From Pseudoalteromonas sp. A25 (lineage in GTDB: Bacteria > Pseudomonadota > Gammaproteobacteria > Enterobacterales > Alteromonadaceae), in the NCBI RefSeq assembly GCF_009176705.1, contig NZ_AP021846.1, positions 2,140,001 through 2,204,000 on the forward strand: a stretch of 64,000 nt of DNA, read 5' to 3'. Made by a program: the position numbers and the translations under genes. The notes beneath the pieces were generated by a model. The model was given only the letters and a program-made list of their open reading frames with translations. It searched no databases and was not told the origin of the DNA. Positions within the stretch are counted from its first letter, which is position 1. Every line of letters starts with the position of its first letter. This document shows positions 1 through 9,069 of the stretch, piece by piece.

Positions 1-479
1 TCTCGATGCATTTTATAATGCTGTAAGCCGTCATCTGAAATAATAACATCTACGTTAAAACGCGCTTTAATAAGCTCACAACTTGCCTGCCTGTCACTGC
101 CAATAACTATCGGACAATCCAGCCTTGAAGCTAGTAAAAATGGCTCATCGCCGACTTCTTCAACCGCACTGTCTCGGGTCACTAAATATGGATAATATGG
201 TGCTTTAGAGCCATACCCTCTGCTTATTACTGCTACTTTTATGCCTAACGATTGCAAATAGGGTACTAACCACAACACAAAGGGAGTTTTACCATTGCCA
301 CCGATCCCTATATTGCCCACAACAATCACTGGCACGTGAGCACGAAATGATTGACTCAACCCCAGCTTAAAAGATAAACGTCGAAGTGTGCTTATCACCC
401 AAAAAAGAATGCTAAACGGTAAAAGTAAAAAGGTAAGCAGGCTTTTTGGTTGATACCAACTTTTCTCTATTGCACTCAC
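1..479 (-). CDS. lpxK: Tetraacyldisaccharide 4'-kinase LpxK (3' part outside window)
   Basis: Lipid A kinase of the inner membrane; it phosphorylates the 4' position of the tetraacyldisaccharide precursor. About 159 codons from a GTG start at 479 are visible, and the C-terminal half runs off the left edge. Seen: an N-terminal hydrophobic segment (about residues 14-30), then the LpxK P-loop variant VVGNIGIGGNGKTP, then SRGYGSKA and VGDEPFLL, all LpxK hallmarks. The start lies one base after the msbA stop, so the two genes are probably translated as one operon, the same msbA-lpxK order as in E. coli. GTG is the only start that fits the family N-terminus. Confidence 0.93.
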   Translation of the reverse strand, partial: MSAIEKSWYQPKSLLTFLLLPFSILFWVISTLRRLSFKLGLSQSFRAHVPVIVVGNIGIGGNGKTPFVLWLVPYLQSLGIKVAVISRGYGSKAPYYPYLVTRDSAVEEVGDEPFLLASRLDCPIVIGSDRQASCELIKARFNVDVIISDDGLQHYKMHR

Positions 480-480
480 G

Positions 481-2217
481 CTATGCTCCGTGCTGCATTT
501 GGCATAACGCTGCGTATGTTCCACCCGATATAAGTAATGTTTGATGAGTACCTTGCTCAACGACTTTACCTTGCTCTAATACATAAATCCTATCTGATTT
601 TTCGATGGTAGATAATCGATGGGCAATCACAATAGAGGTTTTGTCAGCCATTAGCGTATCCAGTGCATCTTGTATCAATCGCTCCGACTCTGTATCTAAT
701 GCCGATGTTGCTTCATCTAGAATGAGAATAGGCGCGTTCTTTACGATTGCCCGTGCAATTGCAATCCGCTGCCTTTGTCCACCAGAAAGCATCACACCGT
801 TTTCACCTACAACGGTGTCCAAACCATCTGGTAAGTCTTTTACGAACTCCCAAACATGCGCTTGCTTAGCCACATCAATTAGCTGCGCTTGCGATAAAGG
901 CTGCTCTAAGCCATACATAATGTTGTTACCAATGGTGTCGTTAAACAAAACGACTTGCTGCGAAACAACGGAAAACTGGCGACGTAAATCTTTTAGTTTA
1001 TATTGCTGGATAGGAATATCGTCTAATAGTATCTCGCCCATCGAAATATCATAAAAGCGAGGAAGTAAATTAGATAAGGTGGATTTACCAGACCCCGAAC
1101 GTCCTACAAGCGCAATATTTTCACCCGGTTTAATATGAAGTGATAAGTCTCTAATAACGGGTTCTTGTTTAGTGGGGTAACAAAAGGTCAAATTATTAAT
1201 TTTGATCTCACCTTTGCAAGATGTGATCTCGAGTGTACCTGTGTCAAGCTCTGTGGGCGTATCAAGAATATCAAAAATACTCTGTGCAGCTGCGATACCA
1301 CGTTGTAGCTCACCATTCACATTCGCTAACTGCTTTAGCGGCCTAAGCATCATCATCATTGAAGATAGCAACGCAACAAACGTACCCGACGTAATCGTAT
1401 CTATCATCGACGGCATAGCAATAATCGCTAAAATCAATGCCATTGCACTTGCAGCTAAGATCTGAATAACCGAGACACTCAGTGCCCGCGTTGCATCCAT
1501 TTTCACCCGCTGTTGGCGGTTATGATTATTAACCTTAGCAAAGCGGCTTATTTCTTTATCTTGACCTTCAAAGCCATGGATCACTTTATGCCCTGCCAGC
1601 ATCTGCTCTGATCCCTTTGTGACCTCGCCCATTGCATCTTGAATATTCTTAGATATTTTTCTAAACCGTTTAGATACTACATTCACAATAATCGCAACAA
1701 GCGGTACGATAACTAGAAATATTGACGATAGTTGCCAACTTGCGTCAAACATCACAATTAATAAAAATAAGACAAATGCCCCTTCTCTAATCATAACTTG
1801 CAACGCACGTGTAATCGCCTGCTGAACTTGTTCAGTATCAAAAGTAATTTTAGAGATCATATCTCCATTAGAGTGTTGATCATGAAAAGAGACTGGTAAA
1901 AACAACATGTGCTCGTATAGTTGCTGCCTTAGCCTTTGTACCACTTGTGAGCCTAAGTAGCTTAAACAGTATGACGCCATGTAGTTAAACACGCCACGCC
2001 CTAATACAAGTGCGATCACAATAATCGGTGCCCACGTTAGCACCTCAGTATTTCTTTGTGTTAGCCCTTCATCAATGAATGGTTGCATTAACTTGATAAA
2101 TAATGCGTCCATTGCAGCGTAACCGAGCATGCCTACGACAGCAAAAATGCCGACCATTTTGAAGTCAAAGGTGTATTTTAATAGCCGTTGGTAAACTTGC
2201 TTGGCACTGGGTTGCAT
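481..2217 (-). CDS. msbA: Lipid A/phospholipid flippase MsbA (ABC exporter)
   Basis: Inner-membrane ATP-driven flippase that moves core-lipid A from the cytoplasmic to the periplasmic leaflet; works as a homodimer. The 578 residues match the family's usual size (E. coli 582). Six transmembrane helices fill about residues 20-320. The nucleotide-binding domain follows, with Walker A GRSGSGKST (about 373), signature LSGGQRQRIA, Walker B ILILDEATSAL and the H-loop IAHRLST. The ATG start has an AGAGAG ribosome site. It is followed by lpxK one base later and preceded, after 131 bases, by comEC on the same strand, the classic comEC-msbA-lpxK arrangement. Confidence 0.97.
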   Translation of the reverse strand: MQPSAKQVYQRLLKYTFDFKMVGIFAVVGMLGYAAMDALFIKLMQPFIDEGLTQRNTEVLTWAPIIVIALVLGRGVFNYMASYCLSYLGSQVVQRLRQQLYEHMLFLPVSFHDQHSNGDMISKITFDTEQVQQAITRALQVMIREGAFVLFLLIVMFDASWQLSSIFLVIVPLVAIIVNVVSKRFRKISKNIQDAMGEVTKGSEQMLAGHKVIHGFEGQDKEISRFAKVNNHNRQQRVKMDATRALSVSVIQILAASAMALILAIIAMPSMIDTITSGTFVALLSSMMMMLRPLKQLANVNGELQRGIAAAQSIFDILDTPTELDTGTLEITSCKGEIKINNLTFCYPTKQEPVIRDLSLHIKPGENIALVGRSGSGKSTLSNLLPRFYDISMGEILLDDIPIQQYKLKDLRRQFSVVSQQVVLFNDTIGNNIMYGLEQPLSQAQLIDVAKQAHVWEFVKDLPDGLDTVVGENGVMLSGGQRQRIAIARAIVKNAPILILDEATSALDTESERLIQDALDTLMADKTSIVIAHRLSTIEKSDRIYVLEQGKVVEQGTHQTLLISGGTYAALCQMQHGA

Positions 2218-2348
2218 AAAAACTCTCTGCTAGTAATAACCTAAGTATTGTACTTTGGCACTGCACAAAAACAAAATGCTATGTTGTCAAACCTATAAAA
2301 TTGCAGCAAAAATGCTAAAAAATGAGCAGATATACCGAAAACCCCTCT

Positions 2349-4622
2349 CTATAAAAACCAATATCTATGGGCTTGCCGCGCAAATTCAAATTGTAAAGCA
2401 TGCTCTGTCACCATAATTCGTATGTGACCTTCTAACGCCGTATCAAGCTGTCTTATATCGGCTTGTGCGTAACGTTTTACAACTTGCGGATGCGGCAATC
2501 GCCAAATCGAATAATAACTTCTTGAGTAAATTGCAATCTGTGGGTCGACCGCTGCAATAAACGCCTCAGTCGAAGACGTATTACTACCATGATGCGGTAC
2601 CAATAGAATATCACTATTCAATTTAGTCGCTGATTGTTGGACCAATAACTGCTCTGCATCACGTTCAATATCACCAGCCAATAACAATGAGTAGTGTCCA
2701 TCACTAACTTTTACAACGCAGGAATTATTATTGTCACTTAACATTGGACGAGTTGGCCAAAGCGACTCCAAATGCAAGGTATTGGCCATTTTTAATGAAG
2801 TTATATTACAGGTGGATTTTACCTCCCTATTATGAAAAGCGCTAAAAGGCGCTTTGCCCGCATAGGCTAGTAACTCTTTTACACCGCCGACATGATCGTT
2901 ATCTTGGTGACTTAATACAATATGAGACAACGTTAAATTGTTGGCGTCTAAATAGGGTTGTATAACACGCTCAAATATAGAGAAGCTGTCAAAGTACTTT
3001 GCTCCAATATCATAAAGCAACGCTTGCTTGCCTGTTGAAACCAACACAGCCGTTCCATGACCAACATCAAATACATCTATCTGCCATTTTACGGATGGCT
3101 GACTTATCGAGTTAACACAAGCAATGATAACTGGGATAAGTGCAATGAATCGCCATATTTTAACTTGGGTGATTAGCAATAAAGCTAGATAGAAAACAAT
3201 AACATATTGCCATGCAAACGGACTAGTTTTGAGCCAACTCACCTCTATTAACCAACTGACAAGCAGCTCAAGTAATAAAAATAGATATTCATCTAAAAGT
3301 AAAAACCAGCCATCCATAAAGCCCAATAAGTGACTGGTTACCAGTATCAGTAATGATGGCAAGATGACAAATGATAGCAAAGGGATAAAAATCATATTGG
3401 TAACCAATGCAAAAACACTGATCCCATTGAAATAGTAACTACTCAGAGGTGCCAACAGCAACCCCAATACTAGCTGCAACAAGAATAGTTGAGTCAAAAA
3501 ACTTTGTTTTTTTCGGTTACCTGCCCAAGTCCGTACACAGCAAAAAATGCCATAAACAGCGATAAACGAAAAATATAACCCCGGGTTTAACACCACAAAA
3601 GGATCAATGAGCAGTACGCCGCATAAGGCAAAAAGTAGGCTCCTGAGATTAACGACTCTCTTAGAAAATAAATATGCCATTACTAACACGCACAACATCA
3701 ACAACGCACGTAATGCCGATACAGCCAAACCACTCAATAACACATACAATGTACTGCCAATTAACCCTGCGTAAGCGTGATATTTATTCAAGTCACGTGA
3801 TTGACAGAATCTTACGCCCAATAAAACAGCTAAAAAACAAATACCTTGACTCAGATAGCGAGTTAAAGCGAACACAATGCCAATATGTAAGCCAGAAATT
3901 GCTAGCATGTGACTTAACCCAAGCCGTTGCATTTGCTTTTTATCTTGTTGACTAATTTTTGACTTATCGCCACTGAGCAATGTGTAGTAAAGCCAAGACA
4001 ACTTATAATCTTTTAAGTTATGCCACAACCATGACCGATAAACACCTTTAAGCCAATGTGCTTGTCCTTGATGAGCACTAAAGTCAATCAAGCGTCCCTT
4101 AAAATGCAGCTTTTGTGTAAATGCGTAAACTTCACTATCAAAGCTGTCAAAATTCTTGCGGCTTCGATATTGCTTTAACTTTGCTGTGGCTTTTAGTTGC
4201 TGCCCTATTTTAAGGCTCGGCGCGTCTTTCTTTATATCTATAGAAACGTTCGCAAATACCTGTTTGTACCACGGGAAAGGTTGTTCATTGATGTGAGTTA
4301 GTTTGATGCGTATATAGTCACTAGAAAAAACCTCTTCAACTTGCGCATGAATACTTACACTTTGTAGTTTTGTGCTTGTAATGCTTGTTTGTTTATAAAA
4401 GCACCAATAGTGTACCGATACCGTAAAAATAGCTAAAATAAACCCTAACAATACGAACCAAAACGGCTTAAAATAATAAGCAGCAACCAATAGGAAAAGT
4501 AAGCTGCTATAAAACTGCCAATGTTCGTAAAAAAACACGGTTATTAGACAGCCAATGCAAAACCCACTCCCAAAGAGAATTGATGTATATGGTTTCACAC
4601 TATGGCTAAGAAGACGATCCAA
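2349..4622 (-). CDS. comEC: DNA internalization/competence protein ComEC (Rec2)
   Basis: Polytopic inner-membrane channel for uptake of single-stranded DNA in natural transformation. 757 residues: N-terminal DUF4131-like region with membrane segments (about 10-65) and an OB-like soluble part, central Competence domain with many helices and the conserved MLAISGLHIG motif, then a C-terminal metallo-beta-lactamase domain with SHQDNDHVGG and VPHHGSN metal-binding motifs. The longest frame starts at TTG 4622, which makes the gene overlap the divergent DUF2062 gene by 21 bases. A GTG at 4598 would remove the overlap, but neither start has a convincing ribosome site. Whether the strain is transformable cannot be judged from this window. 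Confidence 0.93.
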   Translation of the reverse strand: MDRLLSHSVKPYTSILFGSGFCIGCLITVFFYEHWQFYSSLLFLLVAAYYFKPFWFVLLGFILAIFTVSVHYWCFYKQTSITSTKLQSVSIHAQVEEVFSSDYIRIKLTHINEQPFPWYKQVFANVSIDIKKDAPSLKIGQQLKATAKLKQYRSRKNFDSFDSEVYAFTQKLHFKGRLIDFSAHQGQAHWLKGVYRSWLWHNLKDYKLSWLYYTLLSGDKSKISQQDKKQMQRLGLSHMLAISGLHIGIVFALTRYLSQGICFLAVLLGVRFCQSRDLNKYHAYAGLIGSTLYVLLSGLAVSALRALLMLCVLVMAYLFSKRVVNLRSLLFALCGVLLIDPFVVLNPGLYFSFIAVYGIFCCVRTWAGNRKKQSFLTQLFLLQLVLGLLLAPLSSYYFNGISVFALVTNMIFIPLLSFVILPSLLILVTSHLLGFMDGWFLLLDEYLFLLLELLVSWLIEVSWLKTSPFAWQYVIVFYLALLLITQVKIWRFIALIPVIIACVNSISQPSVKWQIDVFDVGHGTAVLVSTGKQALLYDIGAKYFDSFSIFERVIQPYLDANNLTLSHIVLSHQDNDHVGGVKELLAYAGKAPFSAFHNREVKSTCNITSLKMANTLHLESLWPTRPMLSDNNNSCVVKVSDGHYSLLLAGDIERDAEQLLVQQSATKLNSDILLVPHHGSNTSSTEAFIAAVDPQIAIYSRSYYSIWRLPHPQVVKRYAQADIRQLDTALEGHIRIMVTEHALQFEFARQAHRYWFL

Positions 4623-5108
4623 CGATTTTTACCCGATCACAATAAGATCAAACAGCAAAAGTCACTTAAAATATTTGGTCGTTTGTTGCATGACGCCAAT
4701 TTATGGCACTTAAATCGACGCTCAGCCCGAGGAGCGTTTTCGGTTGGCTTATTTTTCGCATTCATCCCTGTTCCTTTTCAAATGGTGTTGGCTGCCGCCT
4801 TTGCGATTCCATTTCGCGTAAACTTACCTTTATCGGTCGCGTTAGTATGGTTAACAAACCCACTTACAATGCCACCCATATTTTATTGCTCTTACATCGT
4901 CGGGGTATTTGCACTTGGTCAAGAAACTCAACCTTTTCACTTTGAAGCTAGCTGGGAGTGGCTAACCCAAAGTCTATCAACAATTGGCCCAGCATTTATG
5001 GTCGGCTCGTTGATCTGTGCAAGTATTGCCTCTGTGATCGGTTACTTTGGTATCGACTATTTATGGCGAAGATCAGTTAACAAAGCGTGGTCATCAAGAG
5101 GCCATTAA
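4602..5108 (+). CDS. DUF2062 family membrane protein
   Basis: 168-residue protein of the DUF2062 family, whose function is unknown. Seen: a basic N-terminus (about 1-45) followed by a conserved hydrophobic core containing RGAFSVGLFFAFIPVPFQM and the NPLTMPPIF motif typical of the family, then one or two further membrane helices to about residue 155. It starts at ATG 4602, divergent from and overlapping the 5' end of comEC, and ends in a strong hairpin terminator at 5127-5156. Members of this family commonly sit beside comEC/msbA in marine gammaproteobacteria; that is general knowledge, not something the window proves. Confidence 0.85.
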   Translation: MAKKTIQRFLPDHNKIKQQKSLKIFGRLLHDANLWHLNRRSARGAFSVGLFFAFIPVPFQMVLAAAFAIPFRVNLPLSVALVWLTNPLTMPPIFYCSYIVGVFALGQETQPFHFEASWEWLTQSLSTIGPAFMVGSLICASIASVIGYFGIDYLWRRSVNKAWSSRGH

Positions 5109-5126
5109 AGACTACAAAATATAGAC

Positions 5127-5156
5127 AATAAAAAAGCCCTTGCGGGCTTTTTTATT
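5127..5156. terminator. Bidirectional Rho-independent terminator
   Basis: Perfect 13-bp inverted repeat (5127-5139 and 5144-5156) around the four-base loop TTGC. The GC core GCCC/GGGC is flanked by an A-tract on one side and a T-tract on the other, so it can stop transcription from both the DUF2062 gene (+) and the convergent DUF3466 gene (-). Confidence 0.93.
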
Positions 5157-5166
5157 GTGCTTTTGT

Positions 5167-6912
5167 TTATTTCTCTGCAAGTTTCAATGCTTTTCTACGT
5201 AACCAAGCAAAAGGCAGTGCAACTAAAGTTAAGAAAAATGCACTTCCTGACTGGCGCTCATATTTTTCAGCCTCTGGTGGCGCGCAATCTTCAACTTCGC
5301 CGCTCGGGTTTGGTGTTAAAAGAACAGGTAAGGTAACTGATTCATATTCAATTTCACCATTACTGTCTTTTTCAATATTACCTAAACGATCTCTGCGTTC
5401 TACCGTTTTAGTTGCTATCGCATAGATGTGATTAGATTCAGTGATTTTTATCGCTTCAGCAATTGTGTATGGGTAATTGTTACCGCTACTATCCTTACAT
5501 GGAAGCAAATCGTTTATATTAGTAACCTTGTCATCACCAATTTGGTAAATAAAACCTTCTCTTCTTCGATTACTACTATTTTTCTCTACTTCAGCTTGGC
5601 CGATGATAAATCCAGCATCATTGATATCAGTTGCAACCGCTTTTGACCCTTTAAAGAAGTACGGCAATTCAACATACTTGCCTTCGTTTAAATCGTAATA
5701 AAAGGCAACCTGCTCACGAATGACATTTCGTACATTTTCAGCCATGTAACCTATAGCTATATTATTGTTGTTAATATCTGTCGCTTTACCAAGCTCATAC
5801 CATCTTTCTAGATCTTTAAAAGGTGTAAAGTTACCTTCTTTAAAGTAACCTGCTACACCATATGGATATAAATCGTCACCTTCTCGATAAGGCGAGTAGC
5901 CAACCGCCACGCCAGCCTTGTTCACAGCCAAAGCAGCACTTATAAACGCGTCGTTTTCATCATCTTTAGGTGTCAAACCTAGGCCAAGACTTTCAGAACT
6001 CACCACATTAAAGTTTTCATCAAGCTGCCACTTAAATGCCCTTAAATCATAAAATGGACGGCTAGTAGACAGTTGTCTTACCCAACGACAAACCTGTAAC
6101 GGCTCATCTTTACCATCACAATTATCATCATAATTTGTTTGGCGGTTCTCTGGAATACCAATACTCGATTGGCCTACAACAACATAACCACCTTCATCTA
6201 ATTTGCGAATATCCGTAGCAATGGCGTATCCACCATGCTCTGTAAACGCGGGCTCCAATGTGACTTTTTCACCCTGAGGCGTTATCACTATACCTCTAGA
6301 GCTCCAGTCTCTCACGAAAAACGTCTTCTCTTCTGATTGACCTTCTGGCGTAAAAGTAGTTTTAGAAAAAGGTGCTGAGCCCCACCCAGCTATCGTGCCA
6401 TCTTCACTAATAGAGGTTAAATAATTTGATGTTGAACGAGTAAGGCCGTTAGTATCGGCATCTGTGCTATCAAAGAGTACTTGTTCTTGCGCAGATACCG
6501 CATCTATGTTTAATGCAATTCTATCTTGTAGTTTTTGATATTCCGCAGAGTTCGCACGCGCACCAAGAAAACTCAACATAAAACGATTCGCGTCAGCGTT
6601 CGTTGCAGCCACACCATTTTGTATATCTTCTAAAGTAAAAGATATCTCCTCATCTATGTCTTCGTATGACTTTTTTGCTTGGTCATAAGCATTTTTTATA
6701 GTGGCATCATCAAAGTCAATGTAGCTAACGTCAATAGGTAAGCCAAATAAGCTTGTTGCAGCACCTATAATTTGCCCATTATCGTTTACATCTGAGATAA
6801 ATGTGTATTTTCCACCCTCGTAACGAGGCAACTCTGTTAATTGGTAGGTAGCTGCCAGTGCTTGACTACTTAAGCCAGCAAAAATACTTACAGCTAAAAA
6901 TGTGTGCTTCAT
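5167..6912 (-). CDS. DUF3466 family exported protein with C-terminal sorting-like tail
   Basis: 581-residue exported protein of unknown function. The start is ATG 6912: it has AAGGAT upstream and is followed by a signal peptide (MKHTFLAVSIFAGLSSQALA). The open frame extends further upstream, but that part overlaps the end of uup. The body contains repeated motifs such as ISDVNDNGQIIGAA, AVNKAGVAVGYS, DINNNNIAIGY and DINDAGFIIGQA, the recurring N-x-G-x-x-x-G units typical of DUF3466. The C-terminus is SGSAFFLTLVALPFAWLRRK: a small-residue motif, one hydrophobic helix and an arginine-rich end, like a GlyGly-CTERM/rhombosortase signal. It lies 11 bases after uup, so it is probably co-transcribed. 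Confidence 0.85.
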   Translation of the reverse strand: MKHTFLAVSIFAGLSSQALAATYQLTELPRYEGGKYTFISDVNDNGQIIGAATSLFGLPIDVSYIDFDDATIKNAYDQAKKSYEDIDEEISFTLEDIQNGVAATNADANRFMLSFLGARANSAEYQKLQDRIALNIDAVSAQEQVLFDSTDADTNGLTRSTSNYLTSISEDGTIAGWGSAPFSKTTFTPEGQSEEKTFFVRDWSSRGIVITPQGEKVTLEPAFTEHGGYAIATDIRKLDEGGYVVVGQSSIGIPENRQTNYDDNCDGKDEPLQVCRWVRQLSTSRPFYDLRAFKWQLDENFNVVSSESLGLGLTPKDDENDAFISAALAVNKAGVAVGYSPYREGDDLYPYGVAGYFKEGNFTPFKDLERWYELGKATDINNNNIAIGYMAENVRNVIREQVAFYYDLNEGKYVELPYFFKGSKAVATDINDAGFIIGQAEVEKNSSNRRREGFIYQIGDDKVTNINDLLPCKDSSGNNYPYTIAEAIKITESNHIYAIATKTVERRDRLGNIEKDSNGEIEYESVTLPVLLTPNPSGEVEDCAPPEAEKYERQSGSAFFLTLVALPFAWLRRKALKLAEK

Positions 6913-6923
6913 CTTAATCCTTA

Positions 6924-8837
6924 CTACTGATTTTGTAATGCTTCTAGTTCTTCCCAACGCTCAAACGCGGCTTCAAGCTTCGACTCTAGTTCTGCTAGTT
7001 CGTTCAACGCGCTTTGTGTTGTTTGTGCATCTTGTTTAAAAAAGTCAGGGGCGTTTACAATTTCTTGTTGCTGTTCTAACGCTTGCTCAAGTGCCTCTAC
7101 TTTACTTGGCAACTGCTCTAATTCAAGTTTTAATTTGTAACTAAGCTTCGTAGTTTTGTTATTACTTGTTTTAGTCTGCTTTGCCTGTTTTTCTGCATCT
7201 TGCTTAACTTGTTTTTCAAGTTCTTTTGCTTGCGCCTGGCGCATCGCTAAATATTGTTCGTAATCGGTATAACCACCGACGATATCCGTGATTTGCCCCG
7301 CACCTTCAAAGGCCCATACTGAATTACAGGTGTTATCAATAAATTCACGGTCGTGGCTGACAATTAGGATTGTTCCTTGATACTGATTTACAATGTCTTC
7401 AAGTAATTCCAAAGTTTCAATATCTAGATCATTGGTTGGCTCGTCGAGCACCAGGACGTTAGAAGGTTTCAGAAATAGTTTGGCTAGGAGTAAACGGTTT
7501 TTCTCTCCCCCAGACAACGCTTTAACAGGCGTTCTAGCCCTCGCTGGTGGAAACAAAAAGTCTTGCAAATAGCCTAGGACATGGCGACTTCTCCCACCCA
7601 TCATCACTTCTTGCTTACCTTCAGCGACATTGTCTTGTACCGTCGCTTCTTCGTCTAACTTTTCTCGGTATTGATCAAAATACGCAACCTCAAGATTCAC
7701 ACCTTGCTTGATTTTGCCACTATCGGCGGCTAAATCACCGAATAGTAGTTTAAGTAACGTGGTTTTTCCCACACCATTAGGCCCTACGAGCCCGACTCTG
7801 TCGCCACGCATAACAAGCGTTGAAAAGTCCTTAGCGATAACCTTATCTTTGAACGCATGATGAACATGCTGTGCTTCAAACACTAATTTACCAGAGCGCT
7901 CCGCCGTCTCAATGTTAAAGTCTGTTTTACCAACTTGCTCAACACGCTGTTTGCGCTCATTTCTCAGAGCCTTAAGCGCGCGAACACGTCCTTCGTTGCG
8001 AGTTCTTCTCGCTTTGATCCCCTGACGGATCCAAGCTTCTTCCTCCGCGAGCCTTTTATCAAACAAGGCATTTTGAGACTCTTCTACCTTTAGGTCATGC
8101 GCTTTTTGCTCTAGGTATTTTGCATAATCGCCGGGGTAAGAAATTAACTTACCTCTATCTAAATCGAGAATACGCGTGGCAACGGCACGAATAAATGCTC
8201 TATCATGAGAAATGAATACAATGCCGCCTTTAAATTCTTTTAAGAACTGCTCTAACCAAATTACGCTATTCATATCTAAATGGTTAGTCGGCTCATCTAG
8301 AAGTAATAAGTCTGGTTCACTAACTAATGCTTTCGCCAGTGCAACTTTACGCAGCCAACCTCCCGATAACTTTTCTAAACGCATACTTGATTCAAGCTCT
8401 AACTGACTTAAAACCAATTTAATACGGCTTTCAAAGCGCCAAGCATCCGCAGATTCAATTTTGTTGGACAGCTTCTCCAACTTACTCAGTAACGCTGGTG
8501 ATTGATCCGTTTGCAGAGCTTCGCTAACGTGGTTGAATTCTATTAGTAACTCTGCAATATCAGGCAGTCCACTAGCTACATAGTCAAATACTGAGCCTTG
8601 TGCGCCTTTGGGAGGATCTTGTTCAAGGCGAGAAACCTTTAACTCACCAACGCGATTGATTTCACCATCGTCTAATAAAACCGCTCCATCAAGTACTTTC
8701 AGTAAGGTTGATTTACCAGCACCGTTTCTACCAACGATACAAACCCTTTCTCCTGCTTCGATCACCGCATCTGCATTATCAAGCAAAGGGTGAGTGCCGA
8801 ACGCCAGTTGTGCTTTTGCTATTCTTATTAAATCCAT
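6924..8837 (-). CDS. uup: ABC-F ATPase Uup
   Basis: Soluble cytoplasmic ABC-F protein with two tandem ATPase domains, linked in E. coli to ribosome function and to lower transposon excision. 637 residues. Domain 1 has Walker A GRNGAGKST at 36-44, signature LSGGWLRKVALA and Walker B LLLLDEPTNHLD. Domain 2 has GPNGVGKTT, LSGGEKNRLLLA and VLVLDEPTNDLD. The lysine/glutamine-rich C-terminal tail (about 540-637) is the expected coiled coil. The start lies one base after the stop of the glutaredoxin-like gene, and rlmL precedes that, matching the E. coli rlmL-uup neighbourhood. Confidence 0.95.
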   Translation of the reverse strand: MDLIRIAKAQLAFGTHPLLDNADAVIEAGERVCIVGRNGAGKSTLLKVLDGAVLLDDGEINRVGELKVSRLEQDPPKGAQGSVFDYVASGLPDIAELLIEFNHVSEALQTDQSPALLSKLEKLSNKIESADAWRFESRIKLVLSQLELESSMRLEKLSGGWLRKVALAKALVSEPDLLLLDEPTNHLDMNSVIWLEQFLKEFKGGIVFISHDRAFIRAVATRILDLDRGKLISYPGDYAKYLEQKAHDLKVEESQNALFDKRLAEEEAWIRQGIKARRTRNEGRVRALKALRNERKQRVEQVGKTDFNIETAERSGKLVFEAQHVHHAFKDKVIAKDFSTLVMRGDRVGLVGPNGVGKTTLLKLLFGDLAADSGKIKQGVNLEVAYFDQYREKLDEEATVQDNVAEGKQEVMMGGRSRHVLGYLQDFLFPPARARTPVKALSGGEKNRLLLAKLFLKPSNVLVLDEPTNDLDIETLELLEDIVNQYQGTILIVSHDREFIDNTCNSVWAFEGAGQITDIVGGYTDYEQYLAMRQAQAKELEKQVKQDAEKQAKQTKTSNNKTTKLSYKLKLELEQLPSKVEALEQALEQQQEIVNAPDFFKQDAQTTQSALNELAELESKLEAAFERWEELEALQNQ

Positions 8838-8838
8838 A

Positions 8839-9069
8839 TTATTCTACGAGTTGTTGAATTTGGTGCTGATCAAAAGGCCAAAATAGTGGTTTTTCATCAG
8901 AGAGTCTTTTTATTACGGGTATAGATGTTTGATATTCAGCCATCAATGCTTCGTCGCTTAAAATATCAATCAACGCTACCTCATGAGCTGGTATTACCTG
9001 CGATACTAGTTCATGGGCTTGTTCACATAAGTGACACCCTTGCGTGTGGTATAAAACAAACTTAGCCAT
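8839..9069 (-). CDS. Glutaredoxin-family (DUF836-like) small protein
   Basis: 76-residue thioredoxin-fold protein. Seen: an N-terminal beta strand followed by the redox-type motif QGCHLCEQA (CxxC, about residues 11-14) and a cis-proline-like segment TSIPVIKR. The tail WPFDQHQIQQLVE also suits the DUF836/glutaredoxin-like family. No substrate is known. The ATG start lies inside the last codons of rlmL (8-base overlap), and uup starts one base after its stop, so all three should be translated from one mRNA. Such a protein is often found between rlmL and uup in marine gammaproteobacteria. Confidence 0.85.
   Translation of the reverse strand: MAKFVLYHTQGCHLCEQAHELVSQVIPAHEVALIDILSDEALMAEYQTSIPVIKRLSDEKPLFWPFDQHQIQQLVE

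Noticed and set aside
605..1054. 149-codon plus-strand open frame opposite msbA
   Set aside because: Antisense to conserved ABC motifs; sequence is a shadow of the msbA frame.
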